A stretch of DNA of 64,000 bases from MED-G105 sp039814575 (GTDB lineage: Bacteria > Pseudomonadota > Alphaproteobacteria > Caulobacterales > Parvularculaceae): contig JBCCAY010000012.1 in assembly GCA_039814575.1 (NCBI GenBank), positions 40,251 to 104,250 on the forward strand. Reading direction: 5' to 3'. The translations under genes and the position numbers were made by a program. The notes under the pieces were generated by a model. That model had not been told where the DNA came from. It ran no database searches and was given only the letters and a program-made list of their open reading frames with translations. Positions 24,759 through 34,214 of the stretch are shown here, one piece after another. Numbering within the stretch: position 1 is the first letter of the stretch; each line of letters starts with the position of its first letter.

Positions 24759-27236
24759 ATGCGATCCCATTCGGTGACGGGCGATTCCATGACAAATTTA
24801 CGCGAAGGTGACGACAACATCGCGGACACGCCTGAAAACAAAGCGGCTTCAGTGACCGGCGCCTCAAATAGCGAGACGCCGGACGCACGCCCTACGCCGT
24901 CTTTTCAAGAAAAAACAAACGGCTCCAGCGCACCGCGTGTGCGCTTCCAAGGCGTTGTGGACGCCGGCGATCCTGAGGCGCATTTAGACGCTGATTTAGA
25001 TGGCGGGCGCGGGTCCGCCGCATACTTCAATAACGCCGCGGCGGACAACCGCTATGAAGACGGCGTTGAAATCGTTCGGCCCACGAATTGGCGCCGCTTA
25101 AGCCGACAATTGGCGTTTTGGACCCGGATTTGGACGATCTTCGTTTTCGTCGCCATGCTGATTTTTTGGCCGGTGACCACGGCGGCGACCCATTTGCGCA
25201 TTGTCGGCTCGCTTGACGGTTGGAACATCATCGCCGCCTATCCCACATGGGCCGTGATTTTTACTTTAGTAGCGCCGGTGATGCTCTTGGCCTTTGGGCA
25301 CATTGTCTCGCGGCAAATCCTGATGATGGACGCCGCCGAAAAGATCGCCCTCTCCGCGCAACAATTGACAGAGCCTGACCGCAACGCCGTTTTTAACGTC
25401 CAATCCGTCGGCGCCGCGGTGCGCACCCAAATCGGCGCCGTGAACGCCGGCATTGACGACGCGCTTATTCGTCTGGCGTCTGTCGAGGCGATGATCCGCC
25501 AGCATGTGGAAGCAATCGAGCAGGCCGGAACGGCGATCGAAACCCGTGCCACCGGCTCGCTTGATCTCGTCGCCAATGAGCGCGCGAAGCTGATGCAGCT
25601 CACCGAACAATTAAACGCCCAGGCTGATGATTTCGCCGTCGCCATTGCAGAGAAGGCCCAGGCGAATATCGATTCCTTCAACAGCGTCAGCAGCCTTGCC
25701 GGCGACGCCGAAGCGAAACTCGACGAACGCTTGCGCCGACTAGAAACGATCGCCGAGCGGGCCTTGTCGAGCTTCGAAGCCCTCGGCCACGCCCTAGAAA
25801 CCGGCGAAGACAAAATGGCGTCGACCGTCTCCGCTTTGCGCGCTTCGTCCGACGACGTGCAAAAGGCGAGCGCGCAAGCCTCGAAAGTTGCCGAAGAAGC
25901 CGCCGCCGCGGCTGCGCGCAACGCGCTCAATGTCGGCCAATTCTCGCGCAAAGCCGCAGAAGAGGCGGAGAAAGCCGCGCAGGGCGCCATTGAGACAGCG
26001 CGCGAAGAAACCGAAAAGGCGGCCGACGCCGCCGTTGAAGCCGCCAAGACGCAATCCGAACGCATCGCCGACGCCGTCGTTTCAGCCGTTGAGACGATGA
26101 CGTCGACCACGGATGAAACGGTCAAAGCCGCCGCCAGCGAAGCGGACCGCGCTGTGAAAGCAAGCGAAGCCCTCTCAGAAGCCGCGACCAAGGCCACCGA
26201 TGCGGCCTTAAAAGCGGGCGCCGCGGTGCAAACCGCCGGAGCGGCCGCGCAAGACGCGGCTGACAAAGCCCATGTCACCAGCGAAGAAACGGCCGCGCGT
26301 CTGGAAGAGCGCAATAAAGAGCTGTCCGATGCCCGCGCGGCGCTGGAGACAGAGAACAAGCGCCTTGAAAGCCTCATCCAAGAACAACGTCAGCGGGCGG
26401 ATCGCCTTGCCGACGCGATCGCAACACAGACCGAACGCTTAAGCCGTCTCGCCGAAGTGCAGTTACGCGAACAAGAAGCCGCGGCGCGCATCGCGGAGGC
26501 GGAAGCCGCTCGCGACGCGCTCGCCAAAGAAAGCGCCGCCAAAGAAGCCGAGGCAAAGAACCTTGACGACGACAACGAAGACGACGGCGCGGAATTCGAT
26601 GGCGAACAAGACCTCGATGGCGACGTGACCATCAAAGCCGACGAGAAATCCGGAAAACGCAACAGCAAAAAGAACCGCAAGGGCGGCGCAGCGTTAAAGC
26701 TTGTGAAAAGCGACAGCAGCGCCGCGGATGAGGACGAAATTGAGCGGGGGCCCGCGCGGTCGAAAGAAAAAGAAGCCGTCAGCTGGCGCGAAATCTTGAA
26801 CGCCACCGACGACGCTGAACCAATTGATCTTGCTGCAGAGAAATCACCGCCCGCGCCTGGCGAGAAACCGCAGACCGCGCTCGACGCCGTTGAGGTCGTG
26901 CACCGTTTACAGAATTTCACGCTTAATCTCGACCGCCGTCTTTACGGCGAAGCGCCGAAACAATTGCTTGAGCGCTTCGACCGAGGCGATCGCAATCTCT
27001 TCGCCCACCGTTTGCTGCGCCTCAATGAAGCTGACGTGAAGCGTCGCATCCGCATTGAATCGGGGCGCGATGAAGCGTTTGAGAAAGCGATCCACGAATT
27101 CTTGCAAGGCTTTGAGAGCCTTTTGGAAGAAGCGACAACCTCAGACACGGCGGATGAAGACCTCGAAGAATATCTCGGCTCCCCCTTAGGCCGCGTTTAT
27201 CTTCTCATCGGCGCGACAGTCGGATATTTCGCGTAA
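24759..27236 (+). CDS. Large membrane-anchored coiled-coil protein (TipN-like layout)
   Basis: The 825-aa protein has a disordered acidic N-terminus (1-105), two membrane helices (about 118-138 and 155-178), and then a long Ala/Glu/Lys-rich coiled coil (about 200-600) with many 'A..AAEEA' heptad-like runs. A charged linker with KSGKRNSKKNRKGG follows, and a folded C-terminal region (about 700-825, FTLNLDRRLYGEAPKQLLERFDRGD). The two N-terminal helices plus giant coiled coil match the design of Caulobacter TipN, a new-pole marker. I cannot show homology, so no symbol is given. An alternative start is the ATG at 24789. The gene ends 10 bp from a convergent gene. Confidence 0.75.
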   Translation: MRSHSVTGDSMTNLREGDDNIADTPENKAASVTGASNSETPDARPTPSFQEKTNGSSAPRVRFQGVVDAGDPEAHLDADLDGGRGSAAYFNNAAADNRYEDGVEIVRPTNWRRLSRQLAFWTRIWTIFVFVAMLIFWPVTTAATHLRIVGSLDGWNIIAAYPTWAVIFTLVAPVMLLAFGHIVSRQILMMDAAEKIALSAQQLTEPDRNAVFNVQSVGAAVRTQIGAVNAGIDDALIRLASVEAMIRQHVEAIEQAGTAIETRATGSLDLVANERAKLMQLTEQLNAQADDFAVAIAEKAQANIDSFNSVSSLAGDAEAKLDERLRRLETIAERALSSFEALGHALETGEDKMASTVSALRASSDDVQKASAQASKVAEEAAAAAARNALNVGQFSRKAAEEAEKAAQGAIETAREETEKAADAAVEAAKTQSERIADAVVSAVETMTSTTDETVKAAASEADRAVKASEALSEAATKATDAALKAGAAVQTAGAAAQDAADKAHVTSEETAARLEERNKELSDARAALETENKRLESLIQEQRQRADRLADAIATQTERLSRLAEVQLREQEAAARIAEAEAARDALAKESAAKEAEAKNLDDDNEDDGAEFDGEQDLDGDVTIKADEKSGKRNSKKNRKGGAALKLVKSDSSAADEDEIERGPARSKEKEAVSWREILNATDDAEPIDLAAEKSPPAPGEKPQTALDAVEVVHRLQNFTLNLDRRLYGEAPKQLLERFDRGDRNLFAHRLLRLNEADVKRRIRIESGRDEAFEKAIHEFLQGFESLLEEATTSDTADEDLEEYLGSPLGRVYLLIGATVGYFA

Positions 27237-27246
27237 GAACCAATCA

Positions 27247-28314
27247 TCAGTTCGTTTCTGTCTGTTGTGATGATCCCGCATCATCGCCGGACGCCGATGC
27301 ATCCGAACTTTCGTCTACCTCATCGCTGCCATACTTCAAGGCTCCATGAGGAGATGCATCGAGCGTGGCTTCAAGCTGAACAATTACGCTATCAAGCGAC
27401 TCTTTAGTTTCTTGCAACTGAGCAGACGCCTGTGCAACCCGAAAATCATCCAGTGCGCGGCTATAATCTTTCAATTGTAGTCGCGCCCAACCACGAAACC
27501 GATGAAAAGCAGCTCGTTCCTGCCTTGTCATTTCATCGGTATACTCCTCTTCAAATACGGCGAGCTGATCGAGGACTTCTTGGGGCCGGTCGCCTTTGTC
27601 CAACAGTGATCGTGCGCGTCTTAACGATCGATTGATGGCCCGAGCCTGTCCGTTGCTGCGGCGAGCTTCGATGTCGCTCGAAAACTGATAAGCTAAAACT
27701 GTTCGCACACCCCTGATCCGTGGCGTCCCAGCAGGCAAGGGAGCGTACCGCCATTTTTTAACTGCTCGCAAAGTAGGCGGATTGAAGCATCGATACGGGC
27801 TCTTGACGACCCTAACGTTATCGGTGGAGCCATCTGGCAAAACATCGAAGACGACAAACACCTTTTCGAGATCGCCGGCTTTTTTAAAGCAAGCCGCGCG
27901 GAGTCTTGGCGGCTTGAGCTCAATCGGCTTGGTGCATGTCGGCGATATGAAGGGCTCAGCATTCGCCTGTCTAAAAACAACTGACGTTTCCAAATCCTTG
28001 TACGCGTCCGCGTCTTTACGCTTATAGGGTTCATACAGCCATTGTCGCGCGGCGCCGACGGCGACCTCTTCAAAACAAGCATTGCTGGAGCCGGCGACAC
28101 GGACGTTCTGAACCTCACCGTCCCGCGCGACGTCAAACATCAACGCCACAAATTCTTCTTCAGCACCGTCTCTTATTTCACAAGAAGCTGGAAAGGGCGG
28201 CGGGCGGCGATCGAGCGGTGTCGGCAATGCTGCGCTCGGCTGTGCGCTCGAACACAATAAGGCCGCGAACGCCAAGCGTCGCAGACAAAAAAACCGATTA
28301 TTACTTGAGAACAT
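27247..28314 (-). CDS. Secreted protein with two TonB-C-like domains and a TPR-like tail
   Basis: The 355-aa protein starts at an ATG preceded by GGAGGGGAG, with a signal peptide (LRRLAFAALLCSSAQPSAA). Two similar modules follow, at about residues 45-125 and 140-225. Both have the TonB C-terminal pattern: VALMFDVARDGEVQNVRVAGS...AVGAARQWLYEPY and VFVVFDVLPDGSTDNVRVVKS...AVKKWRYAPL. Each module also has a Cys pair. The remaining C-terminal half is helical with a TPR-like unit (FHRFRGWARLQLKDYSRALDDF) and ends in an acidic Ser-rich tail. There is no Pro-rich linker or TM anchor like that of true TonB. It may be a periplasmic binding protein. It follows the sensor kinase gene on the same strand. 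Confidence 0.7.
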   Translation of the reverse strand: MFSSNNRFFCLRRLAFAALLCSSAQPSAALPTPLDRRPPPFPASCEIRDGAEEEFVALMFDVARDGEVQNVRVAGSSNACFEEVAVGAARQWLYEPYKRKDADAYKDLETSVVFRQANAEPFISPTCTKPIELKPPRLRAACFKKAGDLEKVFVVFDVLPDGSTDNVRVVKSPYRCFNPPTLRAVKKWRYAPLPAGTPRIRGVRTVLAYQFSSDIEARRSNGQARAINRSLRRARSLLDKGDRPQEVLDQLAVFEEEYTDEMTRQERAAFHRFRGWARLQLKDYSRALDDFRVAQASAQLQETKESLDSVIVQLEATLDASPHGALKYGSDEVDESSDASASGDDAGSSQQTETN

Positions 28315-28453
28315 GCCGAACTCCCCTCCACTGTGGAAGAGAATACGGTCAAATGGCGGCAACGCAAGACGACGCGCCGACGCCGTCCGATCTGCAATGC
28401 CAATATGTCGGGGCCGTCAACCGCCGCTCAACGGGCGCCTGAAGCCCCGCTTC

Positions 28454-31453
28454 TCAGCCCGCCGCCCGTTCTTCGGGCGCATCGGCCGTCCAATGTTCCA
28501 GTGTTTTCAAAAGAATGTCTTTACCGACGGGCTTGGTGAGGTAATCGGTCATGCCGGCGCTTAAGAAGCGCTGGCGATCGCCTTCCATGGCGTGCGCCGT
28601 CAAGGCGATGATCGGCGTCGCCTGACGACCCTCTCGCGCTTCAAAAGCACGAATTGCTTTTGTCGATTCCATGCCGTCCATTTCCGGCATGGACACATCC
28701 ATCAACACCAAATCGAAGTTATTTTCCGTGAACTGCTCATAGGCTTGGCGACCATCCTCGGCAAACTGAAGCGAATAGCGTTTTTGGTCGACCATTGAAC
28801 TGATCACCATACGATTGATCTCATTATCTTCAGCGACAAGCACTTTCAGCTTAACGTCATTGTCGACGCCGTCCGCGTCGTTTGACGCGTCAACCTGGCT
28901 ACCTGTTTCGCGAACTACATCGTCGCCGGCATCGTCAACCGCAGACCTTAGAACAGTCGCGCAGCGTTCCGATAGGGCCTTCGCAATCGCGGCGCTCAGT
29001 AGCGACGCCCGCGCCGGCTTTGTCAAAACCTCAACGACGCCGGCCGATCGAAAACTCTGAATCGCACCTTCTCGCTCCCCAGACGACAAAACGATCAACG
29101 CCGTATCGGAAAAATCCGGCTCGTCATTAATACGCGTCGCAAGCTCCGCTCCATCCATGCCCGGCATATGAAAGTCAAGGATCGCCAGTGGATACGGATC
29201 GTTTTCGGTAACCTTCTTGCGCAACTCAGCAAGCGCCGCCGTTCCGCTGTCGACCAGTACGGGGCGCATCGACCAATTCGACAATTGCTCATGAAGAATG
29301 CGGCGATTAATCGGTAAATCATCGACGACCAGCACATTGACGCCCTCAACCGATAAGGTTTCAGGCGCCTCCACTGGCGTCGATTGTGCAATCGGTAGGC
29401 TGAGCGACACCCAGAACAGCGATCCTTTGTCGGCTTCTGACTCTAAACCAATCTCGCCGCCCATGGCGTCGACGAGGCTCTTCGTAATCGACAGACCAAG
29501 GCCTGTGCCGCCGAACTTCCGCGTCGTTGATGATTCCGCCTGGGTGAACTGTTCGAAAATAGTGTCAATCTTGTCCTGGGGGATGCCGATCCCTGTGTCT
29601 TCGACAACGATGCGAATGTCGACCATGTCACCGCTTCGCTCGCCTGTCACGTCAATCAACACATAGCCTTTATGGGTGAACTTAATCGCATTGCCGACAA
29701 GGTTCGTGAGGATTTGCCGAATCCGACCACCATCGCCATTGACGGCGTCAGGAATAGACGGATGCACACGGACGACAAGCTCGATACCCTTGTCATTTGC
29801 GCCGCTACCCAAAAGGGTCGCGACGTCCTCAACCGCATTTCGCAAATTGAACGGCGTCGGATCAAGTTGCATTTTTCCGGACTCCAGTTTTGAGAAATCC
29901 AAAATGTCATTGATGATCGTCAAAAGAGCCGCGCCAGATTTGTAAATTGTATCGGCGTACATTTTCTGCTTGTCGTTAAGTGTCGTCGCCTGCAGCAGTT
30001 CCGACATACCAAGCACGCCATTCATCGGCGTCCGGATCTCATGGCTCATATTCGCGAGAAATTCCGACTTTGCTTTACTGGCCGCCAAAGCTTCTAAGCG
30101 CGCGCCGTTCAGACGTTTATTGTATAGGAACAATCGTCCCCCGAAGCCCGCAGCAACCAACAGTATAAGCAAGGTCAGCGCAACAATCATCGTCTGACGG
30201 CGGATGACCGCTGCTTGAAGATCAGACTGCTTGTCGAGGAGCGCCGCGCGTTCGCGCAACCGATCCGCCTGTAAAGAGGACATCGCGCGAACCTCTTGCA
30301 CGAGGGCGTCAAACCGTGCGCTTTCCTGGCGCATCGCGTTGTAGTGGTACGCCTCGAGAAGGGAAAACGCCTCAGCGCCCCGGCCTTCACCGTCGAGAAT
30401 AAGGCTTTCCACATAGGGCGCACGTTCCTTGTACGCTGCAGCGCCTAAGAACTGCGGATCAGCTTTTGCAGCGGCGAGATAAAAACGAGCCTCCTCACTT
30501 CTTCCAAGCTTTTGAAGCGTGGTCGCCAGGCCAAGTTTCACATCAACTGATCGCCGGGGGACTAACCCCTCAGCCGCTTCGGCGCGTTTATAGCACTCAA
30601 AGGCCTGCTCGTAATTGCCATTGCGTCGCGCCATATCACCGCAGAAAAGATTACTGAAGAACTCCTCAGCTTTGCCAACACGTTCGGCAATACGTTGGTG
30701 TATGCCTAGGGCGACCTCCGCATCATCGAAGAAACCTTTCGCCTGAAGTATTTCAGCCAGCGAATACGTAAAAACGACGCCGCTATAGGGAAACCCATTT
30801 TCCTGTGACAATTCGTATTCGGAAACGCCGGTATCAACAATACCGCTCCCCTCCCTTATCTCATAAAACAGATTCAATTTGTGGGCGTCTATCCGTGATC
30901 GGAAATAAGGATCAACGTCCGACGTATCTGCAATTCGCTGAGCGTCATTATATAAAGCGAGGGCGTTGGAAAGGTCGAGCGTCGAACCATATGCATTGCC
31001 AAGCAGAGCGAGAGCGTAGACACGCGCGTTAGGGGTGAGGGAGTCTCGCTTAAGCACCTCCCCTAGTTTCTCGATTGCAGAACTAAAATCGCCAGCCCAG
31101 ATTGTCGGTACGTAGGCTGATATTATTTCCAGATAAACGCGATGATCGGCGTTGTCCTGGATGGGCACGGCTTCTTTGTATGCATTGTACAGGCGCTTGG
31201 ACATGGCCGTGTTTTCAAGATTAGTGCTCCATTCCGTCAACAGCAGCAAACGCTGAAGTTTGTCGTCACCCGTGGCGGCAAGAGCCTCCTCTTCCAAACG
31301 CGCGAGCGTTGCGTCGTCGAGAAACACCGCTCGCTCTTCGATCTCGCGCGCTAAAGCCATGCCCTCAGAAATCCATTGCGGCTTCACATCAGCGCGCGCG
31401 ACCGCGGGATGTATCAACACTGCTATTATTATAGCTGTACGGATTATTAACAT
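28454..31453 (-). CDS. Hybrid sensor histidine kinase with TPR sensor and two receiver domains
   Basis: This 999-aa signalling protein of the inner membrane has a signal peptide (1-21), a TPR-rich periplasmic region (about 30-390) and a membrane helix (about 420-440, IVALTLLILLVAAGFGGRLF). The HisKA domain follows with the phospho-acceptor His471 in MSHEIRTPMNG. The HATPase domain has NLVGNAIKFTHKG, DTGIGIP and GTGLGLSI. Receiver 1 covers about 705-820 (VVDDLPINRR, LAILDFHMPGMDG). Receiver 2 covers about 870-985 (VAEDNEINR, LVLMDVSMPEMDG). No Hpt domain is present, so an external phosphotransfer protein is needed; the orphan Hpt gene at 42698 is a candidate. The signal sensed is unknown. Confidence 0.93.
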   Translation of the reverse strand: MLIIRTAIIIAVLIHPAVARADVKPQWISEGMALAREIEERAVFLDDATLARLEEEALAATGDDKLQRLLLLTEWSTNLENTAMSKRLYNAYKEAVPIQDNADHRVYLEIISAYVPTIWAGDFSSAIEKLGEVLKRDSLTPNARVYALALLGNAYGSTLDLSNALALYNDAQRIADTSDVDPYFRSRIDAHKLNLFYEIREGSGIVDTGVSEYELSQENGFPYSGVVFTYSLAEILQAKGFFDDAEVALGIHQRIAERVGKAEEFFSNLFCGDMARRNGNYEQAFECYKRAEAAEGLVPRRSVDVKLGLATTLQKLGRSEEARFYLAAAKADPQFLGAAAYKERAPYVESLILDGEGRGAEAFSLLEAYHYNAMRQESARFDALVQEVRAMSSLQADRLRERAALLDKQSDLQAAVIRRQTMIVALTLLILLVAAGFGGRLFLYNKRLNGARLEALAASKAKSEFLANMSHEIRTPMNGVLGMSELLQATTLNDKQKMYADTIYKSGAALLTIINDILDFSKLESGKMQLDPTPFNLRNAVEDVATLLGSGANDKGIELVVRVHPSIPDAVNGDGGRIRQILTNLVGNAIKFTHKGYVLIDVTGERSGDMVDIRIVVEDTGIGIPQDKIDTIFEQFTQAESSTTRKFGGTGLGLSITKSLVDAMGGEIGLESEADKGSLFWVSLSLPIAQSTPVEAPETLSVEGVNVLVVDDLPINRRILHEQLSNWSMRPVLVDSGTAALAELRKKVTENDPYPLAILDFHMPGMDGAELATRINDEPDFSDTALIVLSSGEREGAIQSFRSAGVVEVLTKPARASLLSAAIAKALSERCATVLRSAVDDAGDDVVRETGSQVDASNDADGVDNDVKLKVLVAEDNEINRMVISSMVDQKRYSLQFAEDGRQAYEQFTENNFDLVLMDVSMPEMDGMESTKAIRAFEAREGRQATPIIALTAHAMEGDRQRFLSAGMTDYLTKPVGKDILLKTLEHWTADAPEERAAG

Positions 31454-31655
31454 TTCTAATGGCCTGCTATCGTTAACGCATAGATTTCAACCACACAATA
31501 CGCCCACTGAATTAGATGTTAACCATAAGGCGTGTCAGATATCTTAACGGCGGGATCGTCGATAACGCCGTGGCTCCACGGAATACGAGGAACAGCTTTG
31601 ATCCAAATCTGACGTAATTGAGGGCGAGCGTGTTAAACGAGCAAGAACGTATACA

Positions 31656-31680
31656 CAGAAAACCTGCACCTATTGGCAGG
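31656..31680 (-). terminator. Probable terminator downstream of the Mla-type operon
   Basis: On the minus strand CCTGC-CAATAGGT-GCAGG is followed by TTTTC. It lies about 50 bp after the stop codon of the last gene of the lipid-transport operon. The 280-bp spacer up to the kinase start is AT-rich and contains no other feature I can support. Confidence 0.5.
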
Positions 31681-31732
31681 CAAAGTTTCTTTATTCTTTA
31701 TAAATTATAATTAACGGTGTCGTAAGGACCAG

Positions 31733-32407
31733 TCAAAGAGCGCGCTTTCGGAAGTCGCCAAGACCGGCTTGTGAGCCTTCGGTATCATTGACACGCTCAC
31801 CTTCAATGAGCACCCACTCGACAATTTCCGGGATAAGCTGCATCGACGCACGGTTAAGCGTCCGAGCGGCGTCGCCGGCTGTGTCGCGGCGAATGTCTAA
31901 TTTTTGTACAAAGCGCTGCGCTGCATAGTTTCGTCCACGAACGTCAACGAGACGAACATACACGTCAGCAACGGCCACCATGCCTGACTTCGTTTTTTGC
32001 GTTTCAAACGAGCGAATATCCAATTTCAGAACATAATCAGCAATCGGCTGACTGGCGGCGGCGCCGACGCCGATGATGCGGTTCGTATTCTGAAAACTGC
32101 GAACAAGCGCCGTTTGTAAGAGCCGCGGCGCCCGGTCGACCCATTCGCCGCCCGCGTAATAGACATAGCGCGAACCATCCTCGACGCGCGCGATTTTCAC
32201 CGTATCAACGCCGCGCGTAGCGATAGGATCATCAACCGATAGGGACCATTCGACCGCATCTCCGGCGGGCAAGTCGTCGACATCGTTCACCCCGAAACGC
32301 GGCGCCGCCGGATCTGCTTCGGGCAAAACCGAAACGCATGCGGACAGAACGCTTGCGAACGCCCCCAAAACGGCGCTTCTTGCGAAGAATCTAACGGCGC
32401 GCATCAT
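31733..32407 (-). CDS. ABC-type transport auxiliary lipoprotein (PqiC/ABC_trans_aux-like)
   Basis: This lipoprotein of about 224 aa has the lipobox LSAC at about residue 23 after a hydrophobic signal (FFARSAVLGAFASV). The mature part matches the auxiliary lipoprotein family of MCE-type lipid transporters: PAAPRFGVN, KIARVEDGSRYVYYAGGEWVDRAP, LLQTALVRSFQNT and VLKLDIRSFE. It is probably attached to the outer membrane facing the periplasm. The start overlaps the end of the MlaD-like gene; ATGs at 32419, 32407 and 32404 are all possible. It takes the place usually held by mlaC in gammaproteobacterial operons. Confidence 0.8.
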   Translation of the reverse strand: MMRAVRFFARSAVLGAFASVLSACVSVLPEADPAAPRFGVNDVDDLPAGDAVEWSLSVDDPIATRGVDTVKIARVEDGSRYVYYAGGEWVDRAPRLLQTALVRSFQNTNRIIGVGAAASQPIADYVLKLDIRSFETQKTKSGMVAVADVYVRLVDVRGRNYAAQRFVQKLDIRRDTAGDAARTLNRASMQLIPEIVEWVLIEGERVNDTEGSQAGLGDFRKRAL

Positions 32408-33323
32408 CCCCGTCCCCATTATGGCGCGGCGTCGACTCGCCGAGCAAATAGCCTCTCGGGTCACGATCAACTTCGCGTAAAACCTGGTCTAGCGTTCGGA
32501 ACGTCCGGCGCACTTCAGCAAGCGCAGGACCGACTTGCGCTAATCCCTGCTCAGCAAAAACCGCAATCGGTTCGCGATTTTCATCAACGACCGACTGCAA
32601 TCCGGCCAAAAGTTCCTGGAGGTCCTCAATCGCTCGCTTTGTTTCGTCGAGCGTCTCCGGCGCATCCTCACCGATCAATTTGTCTAAATTCGCAGTTACC
32701 GATGATAATTGGTCTGACGCCTCAGCGAGGTTCTTGGAGAACACCGCCGCGTTCTGCACCGTCTCGCGGATCGCCGCGTCATTATCGGCAATCGCTTTCG
32801 TGGTGACGTCAAGGCTCGCCAGGATGTTCCCAAAAGCTGCGGTGTTATCGTCCGATAGCAGACGATTAGCGGCGGCAACAATGTCACCCGACCCCGATAA
32901 GAACGCCGCAAAGCCCGAGGTGTCCGCTTCAAGCCGCGGCACGCCTTTCGTGACGTCTTTCAAAAGCTCGGCCGAGGCGGTGCCGCCAACAAGCTGAATG
33001 ACGGCGAGCCCCGTAAAACCCACAAGCTCTAATTCCGCTTTAGTGTCGGTTTTGACCGGCGTATCGCTTTCCACGCGAATGCGCGCGACGACGATAGACG
33101 GGTTGTCACGGTCGATGATGAGTTCTTGTACGTCGCCTTTTTGCACGCCGTTAAAGCGCACCGGCGCGCCGCGGGACAGCCCCGAAACCCGCTCACGAAA
33201 GACAATGTCGTATTCATCGTAAGAAACGCTGCCGCGGCTTTGGATTGCGACGAACATTGCGGCAAGCGCAATCACCGCCAAAACGACGGTGCCGATAAAC
33301 ACATAATTGGCCCGCGTTTCCAT
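32391..33323 (-). CDS. mlaD: MlaD-type MCE-domain substrate-binding protein
   Basis: The protein is anchored in the inner membrane by one N-terminal helix (METRANYVFIGTVVLAVIALAAMFV). The MCE domain follows at about residues 38-120 (YDIVFRERVSGLSRGAPVRFNGVQKGDV and VTFTGLAVIQLVGG-like segments; here VGFTGLAVIQL). A long coiled-coil region (about 150-280) with repeated NLAEASDQLSSVTANLDKL-type heptads comes next. Length is 310 aa. It should form a hexameric ring that conducts phospholipid between the MlaEF core and the outer membrane. The ATG at 33323 is favoured over one nine codons upstream because the membrane anchor follows immediately. Confidence 0.92.
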   Translation of the reverse strand: METRANYVFIGTVVLAVIALAAMFVAIQSRGSVSYDEYDIVFRERVSGLSRGAPVRFNGVQKGDVQELIIDRDNPSIVVARIRVESDTPVKTDTKAELELVGFTGLAVIQLVGGTASAELLKDVTKGVPRLEADTSGFAAFLSGSGDIVAAANRLLSDDNTAAFGNILASLDVTTKAIADNDAAIRETVQNAAVFSKNLAEASDQLSSVTANLDKLIGEDAPETLDETKRAIEDLQELLAGLQSVVDENREPIAVFAEQGLAQVGPALAEVRRTFRTLDQVLREVDRDPRGYLLGESTPRHNGDGDDARR

Positions 33324-33428
33324 CTCGCGCCCTACTGATAGCGTCGGCAAGGCCGACGCCGTCCTCTATTAATCCCTCACCGGAACCGGCGGGCGCAGCG
33401 CTGTCGCGCGCCCATCGCCAATCCGGCG

Positions 33429-34214
33429 TCATCCAACCGCTGTAAGCGCGGCGCGCCCACGTGGTCCGGAAAAATACTCCGTAATCCACGGATGCGGCGA
33501 GGCGCGCACCTCAGACAAGGGTCCGATCTCAATGACCCGCTTTTCCGCCAGCACCGCGACCCTGTCGCACGCCGCGTGAAGCGTATCTAAATCATGCGTT
33601 ACCATAAACACCGTTAACCCTAAGGAAGTCTTTAGGCTAACAATAAGTTCGTCGAATTTCGCCGCACCGATCGGATCAAGCCCCGCTGTCGGTTCATCCA
33701 AAAACACAATCTCTGGATCAAGCGCAAGCGCACGTGCAAGGCCTGCGCGTTTACGCATACCGCCAGACAACTCCGAGGGGTATTTCGCGCCGGCTTCAGG
33801 CGGCAAACCTGACATGGAGATTTTCATAGCGGCGATGTCTTGGGCGAGCGCATCCGGCAACCCTAGGTGTTCGCGGATCGGCGCCATAACGTTTTGCGCG
33901 ACCGTCAGCGAGGAGAACAACGCCCCGCCTTGGAACAATACGCCCCAGCGTTTTTCAATGGCCAGGCGTTCCTTCTCGCGCGCAGCGTAAAAGTCTTCGC
34001 CGAACACCCTAACGGCGCCGGCCGCGGGCCGTTTTAGTCCGATAATCGCCCGCATCAGGACGGACTTGCCCGTGCCTGAGCCGCCGACAACGCCGAGGAT
34101 TTCTCCTTTGCGCAAATTTAGATCGAGTTTGTCGTGCACGACAAAGTCGCCAAAGGCGGTTCTCAGCCCACGGATTTCAATAACGTTCTTTTGTGAGGCG
34201 GCGGGCGACGACAT
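33429..34214 (-). CDS. mlaF: MlaF-type ABC transporter ATPase
   Basis: This 261-aa ATPase of the lipid transporter has Walker A GGSGTGKS, Q-loop LFQGGALFSSLTV, signature LSGGMRKRAGLARAL, Walker B EIVFLDEPTAGLDP and the switch His in VTHDLDT. The FQGGALFSSLTV segment and the GGMRKR signature are typical of the MlaF subfamily. The start codon overlaps the stop of the upstream permease gene by 1 bp, so the pair is translationally coupled. The mlaD-like gene follows about 105 bp later. Confidence 0.95.
   Translation of the reverse strand: MSSPAASQKNVIEIRGLRTAFGDFVVHDKLDLNLRKGEILGVVGGSGTGKSVLMRAIIGLKRPAAGAVRVFGEDFYAAREKERLAIEKRWGVLFQGGALFSSLTVAQNVMAPIREHLGLPDALAQDIAAMKISMSGLPPEAGAKYPSELSGGMRKRAGLARALALDPEIVFLDEPTAGLDPIGAAKFDELIVSLKTSLGLTVFMVTHDLDTLHAACDRVAVLAEKRVIEIGPLSEVRASPHPWITEYFSGPRGRAALTAVG

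Noticed and set aside
25238..26377. 379-codon Ser/Ala-rich open frame antisense to the coiled-coil gene
   Set aside because: Its composition is the complement of the Ala/Glu heptads; no start site or conserved motif.
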